Shown piece by piece: positions 1 to 12,300 of a DNA stretch of 64,000 nucleotides. The stretch's first letter is position 1, and every line of letters begins with the position of its first letter. Below the pieces are notes generated by a model. The model was not told where the DNA came from, searched no databases, and saw nothing but the letters and a program-made list of their open reading frames with translations. The stretch lies in NCBI RefSeq assembly GCF_013348745.1, contig NZ_CP054666.1:186001-250000 (forward strand). Reading direction: 5' to 3'. The translations under genes and the position numbers were made by a program. Source of the stretch: Mycoplasma sp. OR1901. Its GTDB lineage: Bacteria; Bacillota_I; Bacilli_A; Mycoplasmatales; Metamycoplasmataceae.

Positions 1-3000
1 GGATGACTTCTTAGCTGAATTAAAAGATAAAGCTAATAAAGTTATTGGGAAAATTGTAGGTGATGATGCAAATCACGCTAAATTAATAGAAGATTTATCA
101 CAAGCTGATTCTGAAGGAACTATTGAAGCTGTTATTGCAAAAGCAGAAGAATTATTCTCAAACAAATTTGATGATGTTAACTCATCATTAGAAAACTTAA
201 CTAAAGATCACCCAATGTGAGAAAACTTTAATTCTGAAGTTAAAGCTGCTACAAATATTCAAGAATTAAAAGAAGCTCAAGAAAAAATAGAACATGCTAT
301 AACAGTTGAAGAACATAAAAAACAAGCTAAAAAATTACTTGAACAAGTTCAAGATAAAGAAGTTTCACCTGTTCTTTTAGAAAGAATAAATAATTCAAAC
401 GATGTTAATGAATTAATCCAAATAAAAGAAGATATTAAGCAACAAATTAAAAATGAAGCTGATGAAATTAAAGCCAATGTTGATAAATTAAAAGAACAAG
501 TTGCAAAATTATTTACTCAAGAAAATATTGATAAATTCAACGAAATTATTGCTAACGATGAAATATCTTTAGAAGATTCAAGATTAGCTGTTGAAGCAAT
601 TAATGAAGCATATATTATTGAACAAAATCAACTTAAAGATGCTAAAAAAGAAGCTTTAGATGAACTTAAAAAATTATTAGATTCACCTGAAAAAACAGCT
701 ATAAGAGATCAAATTGAGAATGCAACAAACATTATCAATGATATAGCTGCTGCTAAACAAGCTATAAAAGATAGAATTACCGCTTTAAAGACTGAAGCAA
801 TCAACGCAACAAATAAATTAAATAATAAAGATGAACGTATCACACAAATTAATAATGCAACAACTCAAGAAGAAATTGATGGATTTAAAGATACTTCTAT
901 AGCTGAATTTAATGCTATAAAAGATGAAGTTACCCAATTAGCAAATGATACTTTAAATATTGATGAAAGTATTCAAGAAAAAGAAGCTATTTTAGAAAAA
1001 ATACAACAAGCTGATACTGAAAATAAATTATTAGCTATAAAAGAAGAAATTGCAACTAAATTAAATGAATACAAAACAAAAGCAAATGCAGAAATTGCAC
1101 GTTTAAATAACGATACAGTTACAAATGATCCTGTTTTATCAAACGGTATTGATTCTTTAAAAAGCCAATCAGAAGTTAAAAAACATATTGAACAAGTTAA
1201 GAATTTAATTAACTCTAAATTAGATAAAGCGGAAGAAGATTTAGCTAAATTAGTTGGTAATGAAACTGAACATACCGCAAAAGAAAATAAACTAAATGAT
1301 TTAAAAGCTAGAAAAGATGTTTTAACCGAATCAGAAATTGATGAATTAATAAAATTAATTAATAATATTTTTGATAGTGAAAAATCAGAAACTAATATAG
1401 AACTTCAAAAAGTAACAAATGATGAGCAAAAACAAAAATTACTTGAAGAATTTAAAAATGCAAACTCAATTGAAAAATTAAATGAATTAAATAATAAAAT
1501 TGCTGTTCAATTGAAAAAAGAAGAAATCTTAAAAACATTACCTTCAAAAATCCAATTTGATGAACAACGTCAAGGTTTTGAGTCTAGAATTAATGATGTT
1601 AATACTGACTCTTTAGAAAAATTAGCTGCAATTGAAGAAGAAATTAAAGAAAAAAGTGAATATAATAAAACACTTAAACAAAAAACAGATGAAATTAAAG
1701 CTGAACTTGAAAAAATTGATGTTGATGCAGCTTTAAAAAATTCTTTAACTGAAGAATTGAACAACGCTAGAACAACACAAGATGCTGATGCAGTGCAAGC
1801 TAAAATTAACGAAAGAATTGCTGCACTTCGTAATGAAGCTTTAGAAGCAATCAAAGGTCTTGAAGGAAGCGATGAACAAGCTATTAAAACTTCAGAATTA
1901 GGTAATGCAAATTCAGAATCTTCAATAACAAAAATTATTAATGATTCTAAAGCTTTACTAGAAGCTAAGAGAACTAAAGTTAACGAATTGAATGATTCAA
2001 CTAACACATTATTAAAAGAACAATTTGCTACAAGAATAACAGAAGCTAAAAATATTTCTACTTTAAAGGAAATAGAAAATGAAATAAATAATCAATCATT
2101 AAGAGAAAATACTCAAAAATGAATTGATAAATTAAATCCTTCTACAGAAAAAATAGACCTTAAAGAACAATTAGATAATATTCAAAATAATGCTGCTGAT
2201 GCTAACGAAAAATTAAATGAATTATTAACACAAGTTAAAGAAAAAGCAAGCGAAGAAGGTCGTGAATTTGAAGTCGCTATAGAAGAAGCTAAACAGGCTG
2301 TTGCTTTATTATCAGAAAATAATAAAAAACAGGAACTGCTTGCTAAAATAGAAGCTTTAGAAAATGGTGATCAATCAGGTAAAGTTGCGGAAGAAGCTGC
2401 AAAAATAAGAGATGAAGCTAAACAAATAATCACAGATAAAAAAGCTTCAATTAAAGAAGCGATTAGATCACTTATTGAACCAACAATAACAGATAGCGAA
2501 GATGCACCACTTCAAACTGCTAAACTTGATAGTTTAATTAAAAAAGTTGATGGATTAACAAGCGAAACTGATATTCAAAATGTACTTGATCAAGACGCTA
2601 CAGATTACTTTAATTCAACAAAAGAAGAATATAAAAATAATGTTGAAAGATTATTCCCTCAAGTACAATTAAAACAAGATCTTTTATCAGCTATTCAAAG
2701 AGCTTCAAATATAACTCAACTTAATAATGCTCTTAAAGATGCTAATCAAAAATTAAGTGACTTAATTAATACTGAAAAAGAAACAGTTGAGTCCGCAAGT
2801 AAAAAAGAAGAGTTCAAAACACAATTAGATAAAATTAATTCAAATGAAGTTACTGATGATGCTGGTCAAACAACTACAAGTAAAGTTAAATGACAAACAA
2901 GATTACCAGAACTTAAAAAGTTATATGATTCAATCAAGGAACAAAAAGAAGATGAATCTAATGAATTAAGTTCATATAAAGAAACTTTAGAAAATGATAT

Positions 3001-5911
3001 TACTACTTCATTATTAGGTGAAAAACAACCATCTAATACACCAGATGATCAAAAAAATGACGTTACTAAATTACTTGAAAAATTAGAATCTGCAAACACT
3101 CTTGAAAAAGCTCAGGAAGTTAGAGCCGAATTAGATAAATTAATTAATGCTAAGAAGGCTGTTGCAAAAGCTGCAATCGGATTGACCCAAGGTCATGACA
3201 ATCATGATAACTTATTAAGAGAAATCGAAAGTGCAACAACAGAAGAAAGAATTAATCAACTTCAAAAAGAAGCACAAAATTACGTTCAAGAAGCTAAAGA
3301 TAGTGCAAAAGCACAAATTGATAAAGTTAAAAACGATACAACTTCTCCTACTTTAGCGGAAAGATTAGCTAAAGATACTAATACAATTGCTGACTTTAAA
3401 GAATTAGAATTAGAAGCTAAAATTCTTAATAAAAAAGCAGAATTACAAGAAAAAATTAGTGCTTTATGAGATAAAAATAAATCTGATTACGAAAATAGAA
3501 TCAACGCTTTAACAGAAAATAGTCAGCAAACACTAGATCAATTACTTGCTTTAGAACAAGAAATTAACAATGCTACTACACAACAAAATAGAGAGTTAGC
3601 AGAAGCTAAAGCTTCAGCTAACGAAGTAATTAATAGATTAACAGATGGTCATGATAATGAAGAAGAAAATAAAACTTCTAAACTAAAAGTAGTAGAAGAT
3701 GCTACAACACTTGAAGCAGTTGAAAAAGCTAAAAATGACGCATACGCTATTTTAGATGCTGATAAAGCTCTTGCTGATGCTGCATTAACAAAAATTAATG
3801 TTACTGATTTACCTAACACAATTGATAATCAAAACCCATTAAAAGAAATTGCTGATTTATATGAATCATTAAAACAAACTAACACAGTTGATGCAACAGA
3901 AGCAACATACGAAAATATAAAAGCAAAAGCTAATGAAGCGTTTAATAACTATAAAGCTAAAGTTCAAGAACAACTTACAAATAGTACAACATCTAAGAAA
4001 GATGATTTATTAGCTAAGGTAGCAACTGCTGATACAATTGATAAATTACACCAATTACTTAACGCTAATGAAGTTTATGCAAAAGTGGATGAAATAACTA
4101 AGAAATTAGAAGGTCATGCACAAAATGATGCTAAAACTGCATTTGAACAAAAACTTAACGAAATTAAAAATAATATTGAACCAAGTACAGATAAAGTTGC
4201 TGAAAATGAAACTTTAAGCAAAAAAGAAAAAGACTTAAATAAACTTGCTGAATTATTAAGTGAAGTTAATGAGGCTGTAGATAATCAAAACGAACAAATT
4301 CAAGAAGAAGAAACTAAAGCTAAAAAAGCTCTTGAGTTAATTAACGGAACAGATGCTGCCGCTACTGGTAAAAAACAAGAATGAAACACTAAACTTCAAG
4401 AAGCTCTAGAAAATAAAGATGTTGAAGCGATAAAAGAAATCACAAAACAAGCTAAAGAATTTATTAAAACAAAGAGTGACGAAGCATCAGAAGCGTTAAG
4501 TAAACTAAGACAAGATAAAGCTCCTATGTTAACAGTTGATGGAGTTGAAGGATTACAAGATAAGTATAATGCTGCAAAAACTCAAGCAGAATTTGAGGCA
4601 ATTAAAGCAGAAGTTGAAAAAACTTTAAATGACCTTCAAACTAAAGCTACCGAAGCTGCTCAAAAACTTGGTGGAGAATTAGATACTGATCTTCAAACCG
4701 CTAAAACTGAAGGTACTCAACAAGCTTATGATGACTTTATTGAAAAAGCTAACGAAAAATTTGAAGAATATAAAAACGCAGCAAGAACAAAATTAGCTGA
4801 AGCTAACTTAGAAAATAGTAATAAATTCGAAGAACAAATAGATTCCGCAACAACAAAAGAACAAATTAAACAAATTGAAGATAAAATTGAAGAACAAAAA
4901 GAATTAGAAACAGCAATTAAAGCCGCTAAAATCGAAATTAATAAATTAAACAACCTGGAAAAAGAAAGACTTTTAGGCGAACTTAATCAAGAAAACATTA
5001 CTAAGGATGCAGCTGATAGATTAAAACAAGAGGCAATAGATAAACTAGAAGCTAAAAAACAAGAAGCTATAAAAGTTATTGCTAAATTTAATAATGGAGA
5101 AGGTGCAAATAATAAATATCAAGCTTTATTAGATTCTGCATTAAACGAATCTGATTATGATACTATTATTACTAACGCTACAAACGAATTTAATAATATA
5201 GCAGATGAAGTTAATAGAGATATCGCATTATTAAAAGATGGTCAAGATCAAGGTGCTAAACCTAACCCAATAGCTCATGAAAAAGCAACTATCTCTGAAA
5301 TTAGAGAACTACATAAACAAGCTGTCGATTACGCAAAAGTTTATGCTAATAAAGCGATTGATAAAGCGCCAGCTGATAAACAAGATAAATTACGTGAAAT
5401 GCTTGAAAACGCTACAAGTGTCGAAGTTATTAATGATATTGTAGTTCAAGCAAATGCCGAAAAAGATTTAGCAACAGCTAAAACAGCTGCTGTAGAGGAT
5501 GCACGTAATAAATTAAATGGTCATGAAGATTTACAAAAGATAATTGATGAAATTAATGCTGCACAAAGCGCAGAAGATTTAAGAACAGCTACAGAAAAAA
5601 TTCAACCTATCGTTGCAGGTGAAGCTGCTAAGTTAAAAGTCGCTCTTAGAAAATTAAACGATAACAATAATGTTAAAACAGCAAATTCAAATAAAGATGA
5701 AACAAATAGTACAGTACAAGAATTAAGAGATGCTGTTCAAGCTATTAATAATGAATTACAAAGACTTCATAATGAATCATCAAATAATGTTGAAAAAATT
5801 CATTTAACAGATCCAGAAGTTGTTAATCAACCATTCTTTGAAGAATGAAATAGAGATTATCAAAATTCAGATCCAAAAGGTCTTAAAAATAAATTAGATG
5901 ATTTAAACTAA
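1..5911 (+). CDS. Giant repeat surface protein A, 5' truncated by window edge, upstream part of a frameshifted gene
   Basis: The frame is open from base 2 to a TAA at 5909-5911 when TGA is read as Trp (for example at 2120, 2891 and 5846). It is almost entirely charged, Lys/Glu/Asn-rich amphipathic helix arranged in roughly 50-residue units, resembling GA/FIVAR-type three-helix bundles known from very large bacterial adhesins. The first visible residues align with about residue 860 of paralog C, so roughly 860 residues and the membrane anchor lie upstream of the window. Near 5815 it reaches the linker shared by all paralogs (KIHLTDPEVVNQ, then WNRDYQ). About 20 residues later the frame closes, while homology continues in another frame from 5907. 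Probable role: membrane-anchored surface stalk protein; ligand unknown. The family resemblance is from sequence character only. Confidence 0.85.
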
Positions 5912-8900
5912 CCAAAGAACCCAAACAGATTTTGTAAACTTGAATCAAGAAGTACAAAACAAATTAAAAAATAAAAAAGCTGAAGTTTTAGCAAAAGTTA
6001 ACGAACTAACTAATGAAGACTTAAAAACTAGATTGACTGGTATTTTAAATGATACTTCAAAACAAAATTACAATGAATTTGCAAAAGTTTATAAACAAGT
6101 TCTTGAAGGCAAAAAAGAAGAACAAAGAAAAGCTAAATTATCTGAAGTAAATGCGTTAATTGAACAACTTAGAAACCTTGTCCCAGGTAAAAATAAATCT
6201 GATTTTAATAATGGAATAGAAACCAAGTCTCTTGAAGAATTAGAAACAATCGAAAACAATGTTAGAGAAGCACTTGCAGAAGAACTTAGAATAAGTAGAG
6301 AAGCTGCTTTAGAAGAAGTTAAAAAACTACCTAAAACAGATGCAACATACAACAGAGAAGCACTTATTAGAGAAATAAATGAAACTGAAGACATTGACAA
6401 TTTAAATAGAATTAAACAAGATGCAAAAAATACAATAAGTGGAATTATTGATTCTATAAATGTTGAAATTAACAAAATGCAAGAAGGTGCTAAAGGTTAC
6501 TTAAAAGCAGAACGTGATAAAATTATAGCTGCAACATATAACAATGATACTAGTGAAACATATGGTGATGCGTTGGTAAAATTCAAAGAAGAAGTTGTTA
6601 TTAAGACTATTGAAAAATATAATGAATTTAAAAATCAAATTGGTATCATTTTCCCTGATGATGATCACCAAGCATACCATGGTGCTCCAGTTTACGGTAC
6701 AAGAAGATATCACCGTCTAATTAAGAATATGCTTAACTCTACCAAAGCTGAAAGCATTGAAAAAATTGATAATTTATTAAGGGAAATGCGAGAAACAAAA
6801 GATGTATATCAAAAAGTATTAAATTACTTTAACAACAATATTAAAAATAACAATAATGTTTCTTGAAATCCTTGAGATTTTGTATTAAGTGAAGAACTTT
6901 GAAACATCAGAAATGTTTTAGATAACTCAAGCAGTCTTGAAACTTTCGATGATATAAAAAGAAAAATTGATTATCCTAACGGTTTAATTAGACAATTCGA
7001 AAAAGTAAAAGACTTATTCGACATGAAAGCTGAAGTTGATTCAAAAATAAATGAACTTAGTCAAAATTCTCAAAAACAAAGTTTAAGAAATGAATTTAAT
7101 TCAATAAACGTAAAACTTGGTAATTTAGCACAATTTTTCACAACAGCAGAAGGTAAAACACAACAATTTGAACAAATTAAAAATAAAGCAATATCATTAA
7201 AAGAATCTTTAGATAATACAAAACAAAAAATTAATTCTATTGATGAAAAAGCTACAAAGATAAAACAAAAATTAAACGAAGCATGAAACTTAACACAAGA
7301 TGTTTCTGCAACAAGTGAAAGAAATTCGACCGAATCAATGAATAATGCTATCGAAAATAGCGAAAATGGATTAAGAAAATTAGTTAATGATGCAGTGACA
7401 GAAATTAATAAATTACAAAACCCTAAACAAGGTGAATTATTTACTAAATTATCTCAAATAGACTGAGCTTGAGATCAAAACCAAGCAACAGTTGATGCAC
7501 TAAAAGCGTTAATATTACAAGCTCAACGTGAAAAAGCTAGAGAAGGTGCTGAAAACCTTTTAGCTAGATTAAAAGAGAATAATAGTTCTAAAGAAGATTG
7601 AACAACTAGAATAAATAATGATGCTCTTACACCATCTCAAATTAGCGATGCAGTTAATGAGGTAAGAAATTATTTAACAGGTAAACAAACTGAAGCTCAA
7701 AACGCAATGAAACGTTTAGATGATAATAGTTCAGATGTAAATCACAATACTAATTTAGAAAAGTCAAACAATAATACATTAAATGAAAGTGAATACGAAG
7801 AAGTTAAAAAATATGCAACTGATATAATGAATGAAGAAATTCGTTTATTAAACGTATCTACTTCACAATTTGATACAAGTACTAGAGAACAATTTAAAGT
7901 AAATGAAAGTCTAGTTAGCCAAAGTAAAGTGCGTGATAATCGTAGATTATCTGATGAATTATTAACTAAATATAATAGTGTTGCAAATTTAAGAGAAGCT
8001 AAATTGGCTGGTGCTAGATTCGCTGAATTAAGAAATAATTATAAAACAAGACAAGAAGAACCGTTTAAAACAATGGATAGATTATTAGGATTAGAAAGAG
8101 AAATTAATAACGAAATTAATTCAAGAAAAACTATTGCTGAAAATAAACTTAGAGATTGAAATATAAACCCTAATAAAAAACAAGAGTTCCAAGATAGATA
8201 TAATGCAATGAATAATAATAATATTACTATTGAGCCATTACAACAATTAATTGATGATATGAATAACTATAATGAAGTAAGGTCATCATCGAGGACTAGA
8301 AGCCTAGACAAATTTGTAATAGGTAGAAATGAAGGTGCAAATCAAATAACAATTGATACTTACCTTTTAAAATTAGATGGAATTTATAGTAATAAAAAAA
8401 TGTATGCTATTGCTATTGATGAACAACAACATAGAATTGTTTCAGATGCTACAATTAGTGCTCAAACCGATGATGACATACAAAGATCAGGGCCTAATCA
8501 CCTTGCATTTAATTTCAGAAAAGAAAAAGCAACAGAAGCAGGTAACTATTCATTAGAAAGAATAGTTTATAGTTCGGAAGAATTGACTGATGAACAAGTT
8601 TTAGAAAATACAAATAATGTTATTTTACGTTTAAATGAAAATAATAGTAATTATCAAGCTTTTGTCGTTGAAGATAAAAGAATTAAAGCGTCAGCGAGAA
8701 CTATGTCTGCTACTTATAGTGGTTATAACGCTTCCAATGGTGATAATTTTAGCATTCGCGGATTAAATATAAAGAACATAGGAAGAGTAAATAATAATTC
8801 TATAGTAATTAAATTAAGAGGTACTAGTCAACGTCGTCCAGATCATAGTCCTGCACTTAGATACGTACCTAGAAACACAACATTTACTACATCACTAGAT

Positions 8901-9113
8901 CAAGCAACTGGAAATCTAATAATAAACGTTAGTTCTAAAGAATTACGTGGTTATAATTCTAATTCTTATAATTATGCGATTCATGAAATAGAATTTACTG
9001 CTGATGGTAAGAATTTTAAATATAGTATTTCTCGTGATCAATATAGTGGTAGAGAATACATAGATTATAGTCAACATAATTCAAGAGATTTAAATTTCAC
9101 AACACGTAGATAA
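5907..9113 (+). CDS. Giant repeat surface protein A, downstream (C-terminal) part in the shifted frame
   Basis: This frame (mod 3 = 0) runs to TAA 9111-9113, about 1,068 codons with several TGA Trp codons. It begins TNQRTQTDFVNLNQ and continues with sequence homologous to the post-linker region of B and E, for example the shared stretch DTSKQNYNEFAKVYK also present in B. No Shine-Dalgarno sequence or convincing start lies at the junction, so this is the 3' half of gene A rather than a separate gene. The final 270 residues or so (from about 8300) form the C-terminal domain shared by all five paralogs, with motifs such as KKMYAIAID and YSLERIVYSSEELTDEQV, and are probably beta-rich. A perfect inverted-repeat terminator follows the stop. 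Whether the full protein is ever made depends on correction of the frameshift. Confidence 0.8.
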
Positions 9114-9117
9114 TATG

Positions 9118-9150
9118 AAAAAAGTTAACAAAAAAGTTGTTAACTTTTTT
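9118..9150 (+). terminator. Rho-independent terminator of gene A
   Basis: A perfect inverted repeat AAAAAAGTTAAC / GTTAACTTTTTT flanks a short loop and ends in a T run, 4 bases after the gene A stop. Very similar hairpins follow D (49315-49346) and E (61594-61624). Confidence 0.85.
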
Positions 9151-9180
9151 ATACTAAATTTGATTATTTGATAGATAAAT

Positions 9181-9237
9181 TTGAATTAAATTTAAATAAC
9201 TTTTATAGTAAAAACTCACTTGTGGCACGGGGTTTTT
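9181..9237 (+). promoter_or_regulatory. Promoter-like element and GC-containing stem-loop upstream of gene B
   Basis: TTGAAT (9181-9186) and TATAGT (9204-9209) are separated by 17 bp. They are followed by a stem-loop in which AAAAACTC (9210-9217) pairs with GGGTTTTT (9230-9237, allowing one G-U pair). The loop ACTTGTGGCACG and the G run are unusually GC-rich for this locus. It could be a second terminator for read-through from A or a regulatory site for B. It is not present before C, D or E. Confidence 0.35.
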
Positions 9238-9243
9238 CACAAA

Positions 9244-9305
9244 TTGTTTTTATTAAATAAATATATATAATATATAATGTATAAATACAAAAATTAATTA
9301 GGAGA
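9244..9305 (+). promoter_or_regulatory. Promoter and ribosome binding site of gene B
   Basis: A TTGTTT (9244-9249) and TATAAT (9266-9271) pair is spaced 16 bp apart; a second TATAAT lies at 9273-9278 in an alternating TA stretch. The leader would be about 30-35 nt. AGGAG (9300-9304) lies 6 nt before the ATG at 9311 and fixes the start. Confidence 0.6.
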
Positions 9306-9310
9306 TAAAA

Positions 9311-12300
9311 ATGTCTAAAAATAATAAACTGAAGTCAATTATAGCTGGTCCAGCTATAGCTGCAGTAGTCTCGTCAATAACGGCAATTACTGTAACATGA
9401 AATTGATCTAAAGATAGAAAAAATTACAATTATAAATATAATTTATTAAAGGAATTAATTGATAAATTGAATATTAATAAAGATTTATTTATTACCAAAT
9501 TTAATAAAATTAGCCCAAATTATAGGAGGAAAGAACAGTTTCACGAATTAGATTTATTAAAAAATAAAGTTCTAGATGCTTTACGTTTATCTATTTCAGC
9601 AAAAGAAGAATCGTTAGAAAATACAACAATTAACGGCGAAAAATTCACTAGAAAAGATGAGTATCAAAATCATGATAATGGTTTTGATTTATTAGCATAT
9701 AACGTGGGTCTTGATATTATTTCTCAAATCGATAGTTTGATAAATAAAATACAAAATGACGAAGATAAAAAAGAATTTAATGAAAAAATGTTATCTGTTT
9801 TAAAAGATAAATTTAATAAAATTCCTTCTGAAAGTGAAAAATTATTAGAAGAAATTTCTAATTATGTTAATTCACAACAAACTCAAATAGATAATTTAAA
9901 ATCAGATAATTCAAGATTAATAAATTCTTTACCAGAAGTTATTAGAGATAAATTTACCGCTTTAGTAGAAGAAGCTGGTGATAATTTAGAATTATTAAAT
10001 AAATTAAATACAGAATTAAAAGAATATAAAAGAGTTTCAGATCTTGCTTTAAGCATTCATAATTTACATAAAAAAGCTAATATTTTAAGTAATATTAAAG
10101 CAAGTAATTTTGAAGATTTACCTGCTATTGAAAAAAATATTTTAGAAATTCTTGAATATGAAAAGAAATCATCTTTTGATAAGTTAAAACAAGAAGTTGA
10201 AGAATTAAACGATCTAATTGAAGATTCACAAATACATGATGCTTTTGAGAGGAAAATTGCTGATGCAAGTGAAACAAAATCTATTCCTCTTTTATTAGAA
10301 ACTAAAGAACAAATTGAAGAATATCTTAAAGACCATGCTGGTATTGTTGGTTATATAAAATTCAAGAAAGAACAACTTATTGACAAAATAAGAAATTCCG
10401 ATTTAGATAACAATACACAAGATGTTTTAGTTGATCAAGTAAACCAAAGCAATGAAATAAAAGAGTTAGATAGAATAGAAAAAAATATAAACGATTTAAT
10501 TGCTTTATTAAAGGCTAAAAAAGAAGCTATAGAGCTTGTTTCACAGTTAGAGAACCCTAAAAAAGATGAATTATTAGATAAACTAACTTCAACAACTGAT
10601 TTAAAAGAAATTGACAAAATTTCAAAAGAAGTTATTGATATCATAGCAAATGAAAAAGAAAAAGTTAAAGCTAAATTAGAACAATTAAATGGTGACTACA
10701 CTACTAAAAATGAATTTATAACAAGATTAACAGAATCTATTAATCAAGCTGATATCAAGCAAATAGGTAAAGATGTTGACGCTTACATTTCTAACTTATT
10801 AAAAGAAACAGAAACATCAATAGAAAAAATTCAAGATCCAAATAAAAAAGCTAGTCTTAAAACAGAATTCGATAAAATCAAAGAAAATCCATCAACAAAT
10901 GCTGGGAATATTTTAGACTTACTTAAAAAAGCTAAAACACAGCTAAATTTTGAAGAAGCTAAAAAAGATGGTAATACTATTGCGGACTTAATTGAAGATA
11001 AAGAAATAGCTAATAAATTAAAAGAAGATTTAAATAATGCTAAAAACTTAGATGAAACACTTAAAATTAAAGCTGAATTAGATGAAATTTACAAAATACA
11101 ATTAAGTAAAAAAGAAGCAGAAGAAGCTATAAAAAGAATTCAAAATCAAGTTAAAAAAGATGAACTAACTAATAGATTAAAAGAAGCTAAAACATATGAT
11201 GATTTAATTAAATTAATCACAGATGCTAATAACTATTCTAAAATTGAAGAATCAAATAAATTAAAACATGATCAATTAAAAGACTTTGTTAACAATAAAA
11301 TTGAAGATAATGACAAAAAACAAGAATTTTTAGACAAATTAGAAAAAGCCCTAAAAGATTCGAATAATAATCCTAATGTAGATCAAAATGAAGTTCGTGC
11401 TAAACTTAATGACGCAAGAACCTTAATTTATAATTACATTAAACAAGTAAATAATGAAAAACAATTACACAATTCTATTATCGATAGAATTGATTCTAAA
11501 ATACCTTTAATCGAAGATGAAACAATTAGAAATAAATTCAAAGAAGAAAAGATTAAAGCTGATACATCTCAAAAAGCAAAAGAACTTGAAGAAAAAATTG
11601 ATAAACAATTTGAGTTCGAGACAACAAAAAATGCAATTTTAGATAAAATTGATAAATTAATTGATAAAAAAGATTATCTTTCAAAAGTTGATGAAAGTAA
11701 TAGTATTGATCAATTAAATGAAATAGAAAAATTAATAAACCAAGATCTATCTAGAGAAGATCAAGAATTATTAGATGCTAAAAAGAAAGCAATTGAAAAA
11801 CTAGTTTATATTTCAGATTCTAATAATTTAAAAGGTGAATGAGCTAAAGAAATTAGTTTGGCAAAAACTCCTAGTGAAGTTCAAGCAGTTACAGAAAAAA
11901 TAACTAAATTTATTGATGACCTTCGTAAAGAAGCTGAAGCATCTTTAGCTAAATTAGTTGGTGATGATGAAAAACATACTCACTTTGAAAACCGTTTAAT
12001 CGGAGCTAAAAACGAAACTACTTTAGAAGATGTTAAATTAGGTACTGAAAAAGTTTTTTCAGATAAATTTAATGAAGTTCATGAAGAATTAAGAAAACTT
12101 TCTCAAAAAGATGATAAATGAGATAGTTTACTTGAACGAATTGAAGCAGCTAAAAATATAAAAGAATTAAATGATATTTATAACGAAATCAAAGTTGAAT
12201 CTAATATATATAACAATAAAAATGATGCATTAGAATTATTAGATTCAGTTCAAGAAAAATCTAAAGTAAATGATTTTGCTGAAAAATTAGAAAATGCAAA

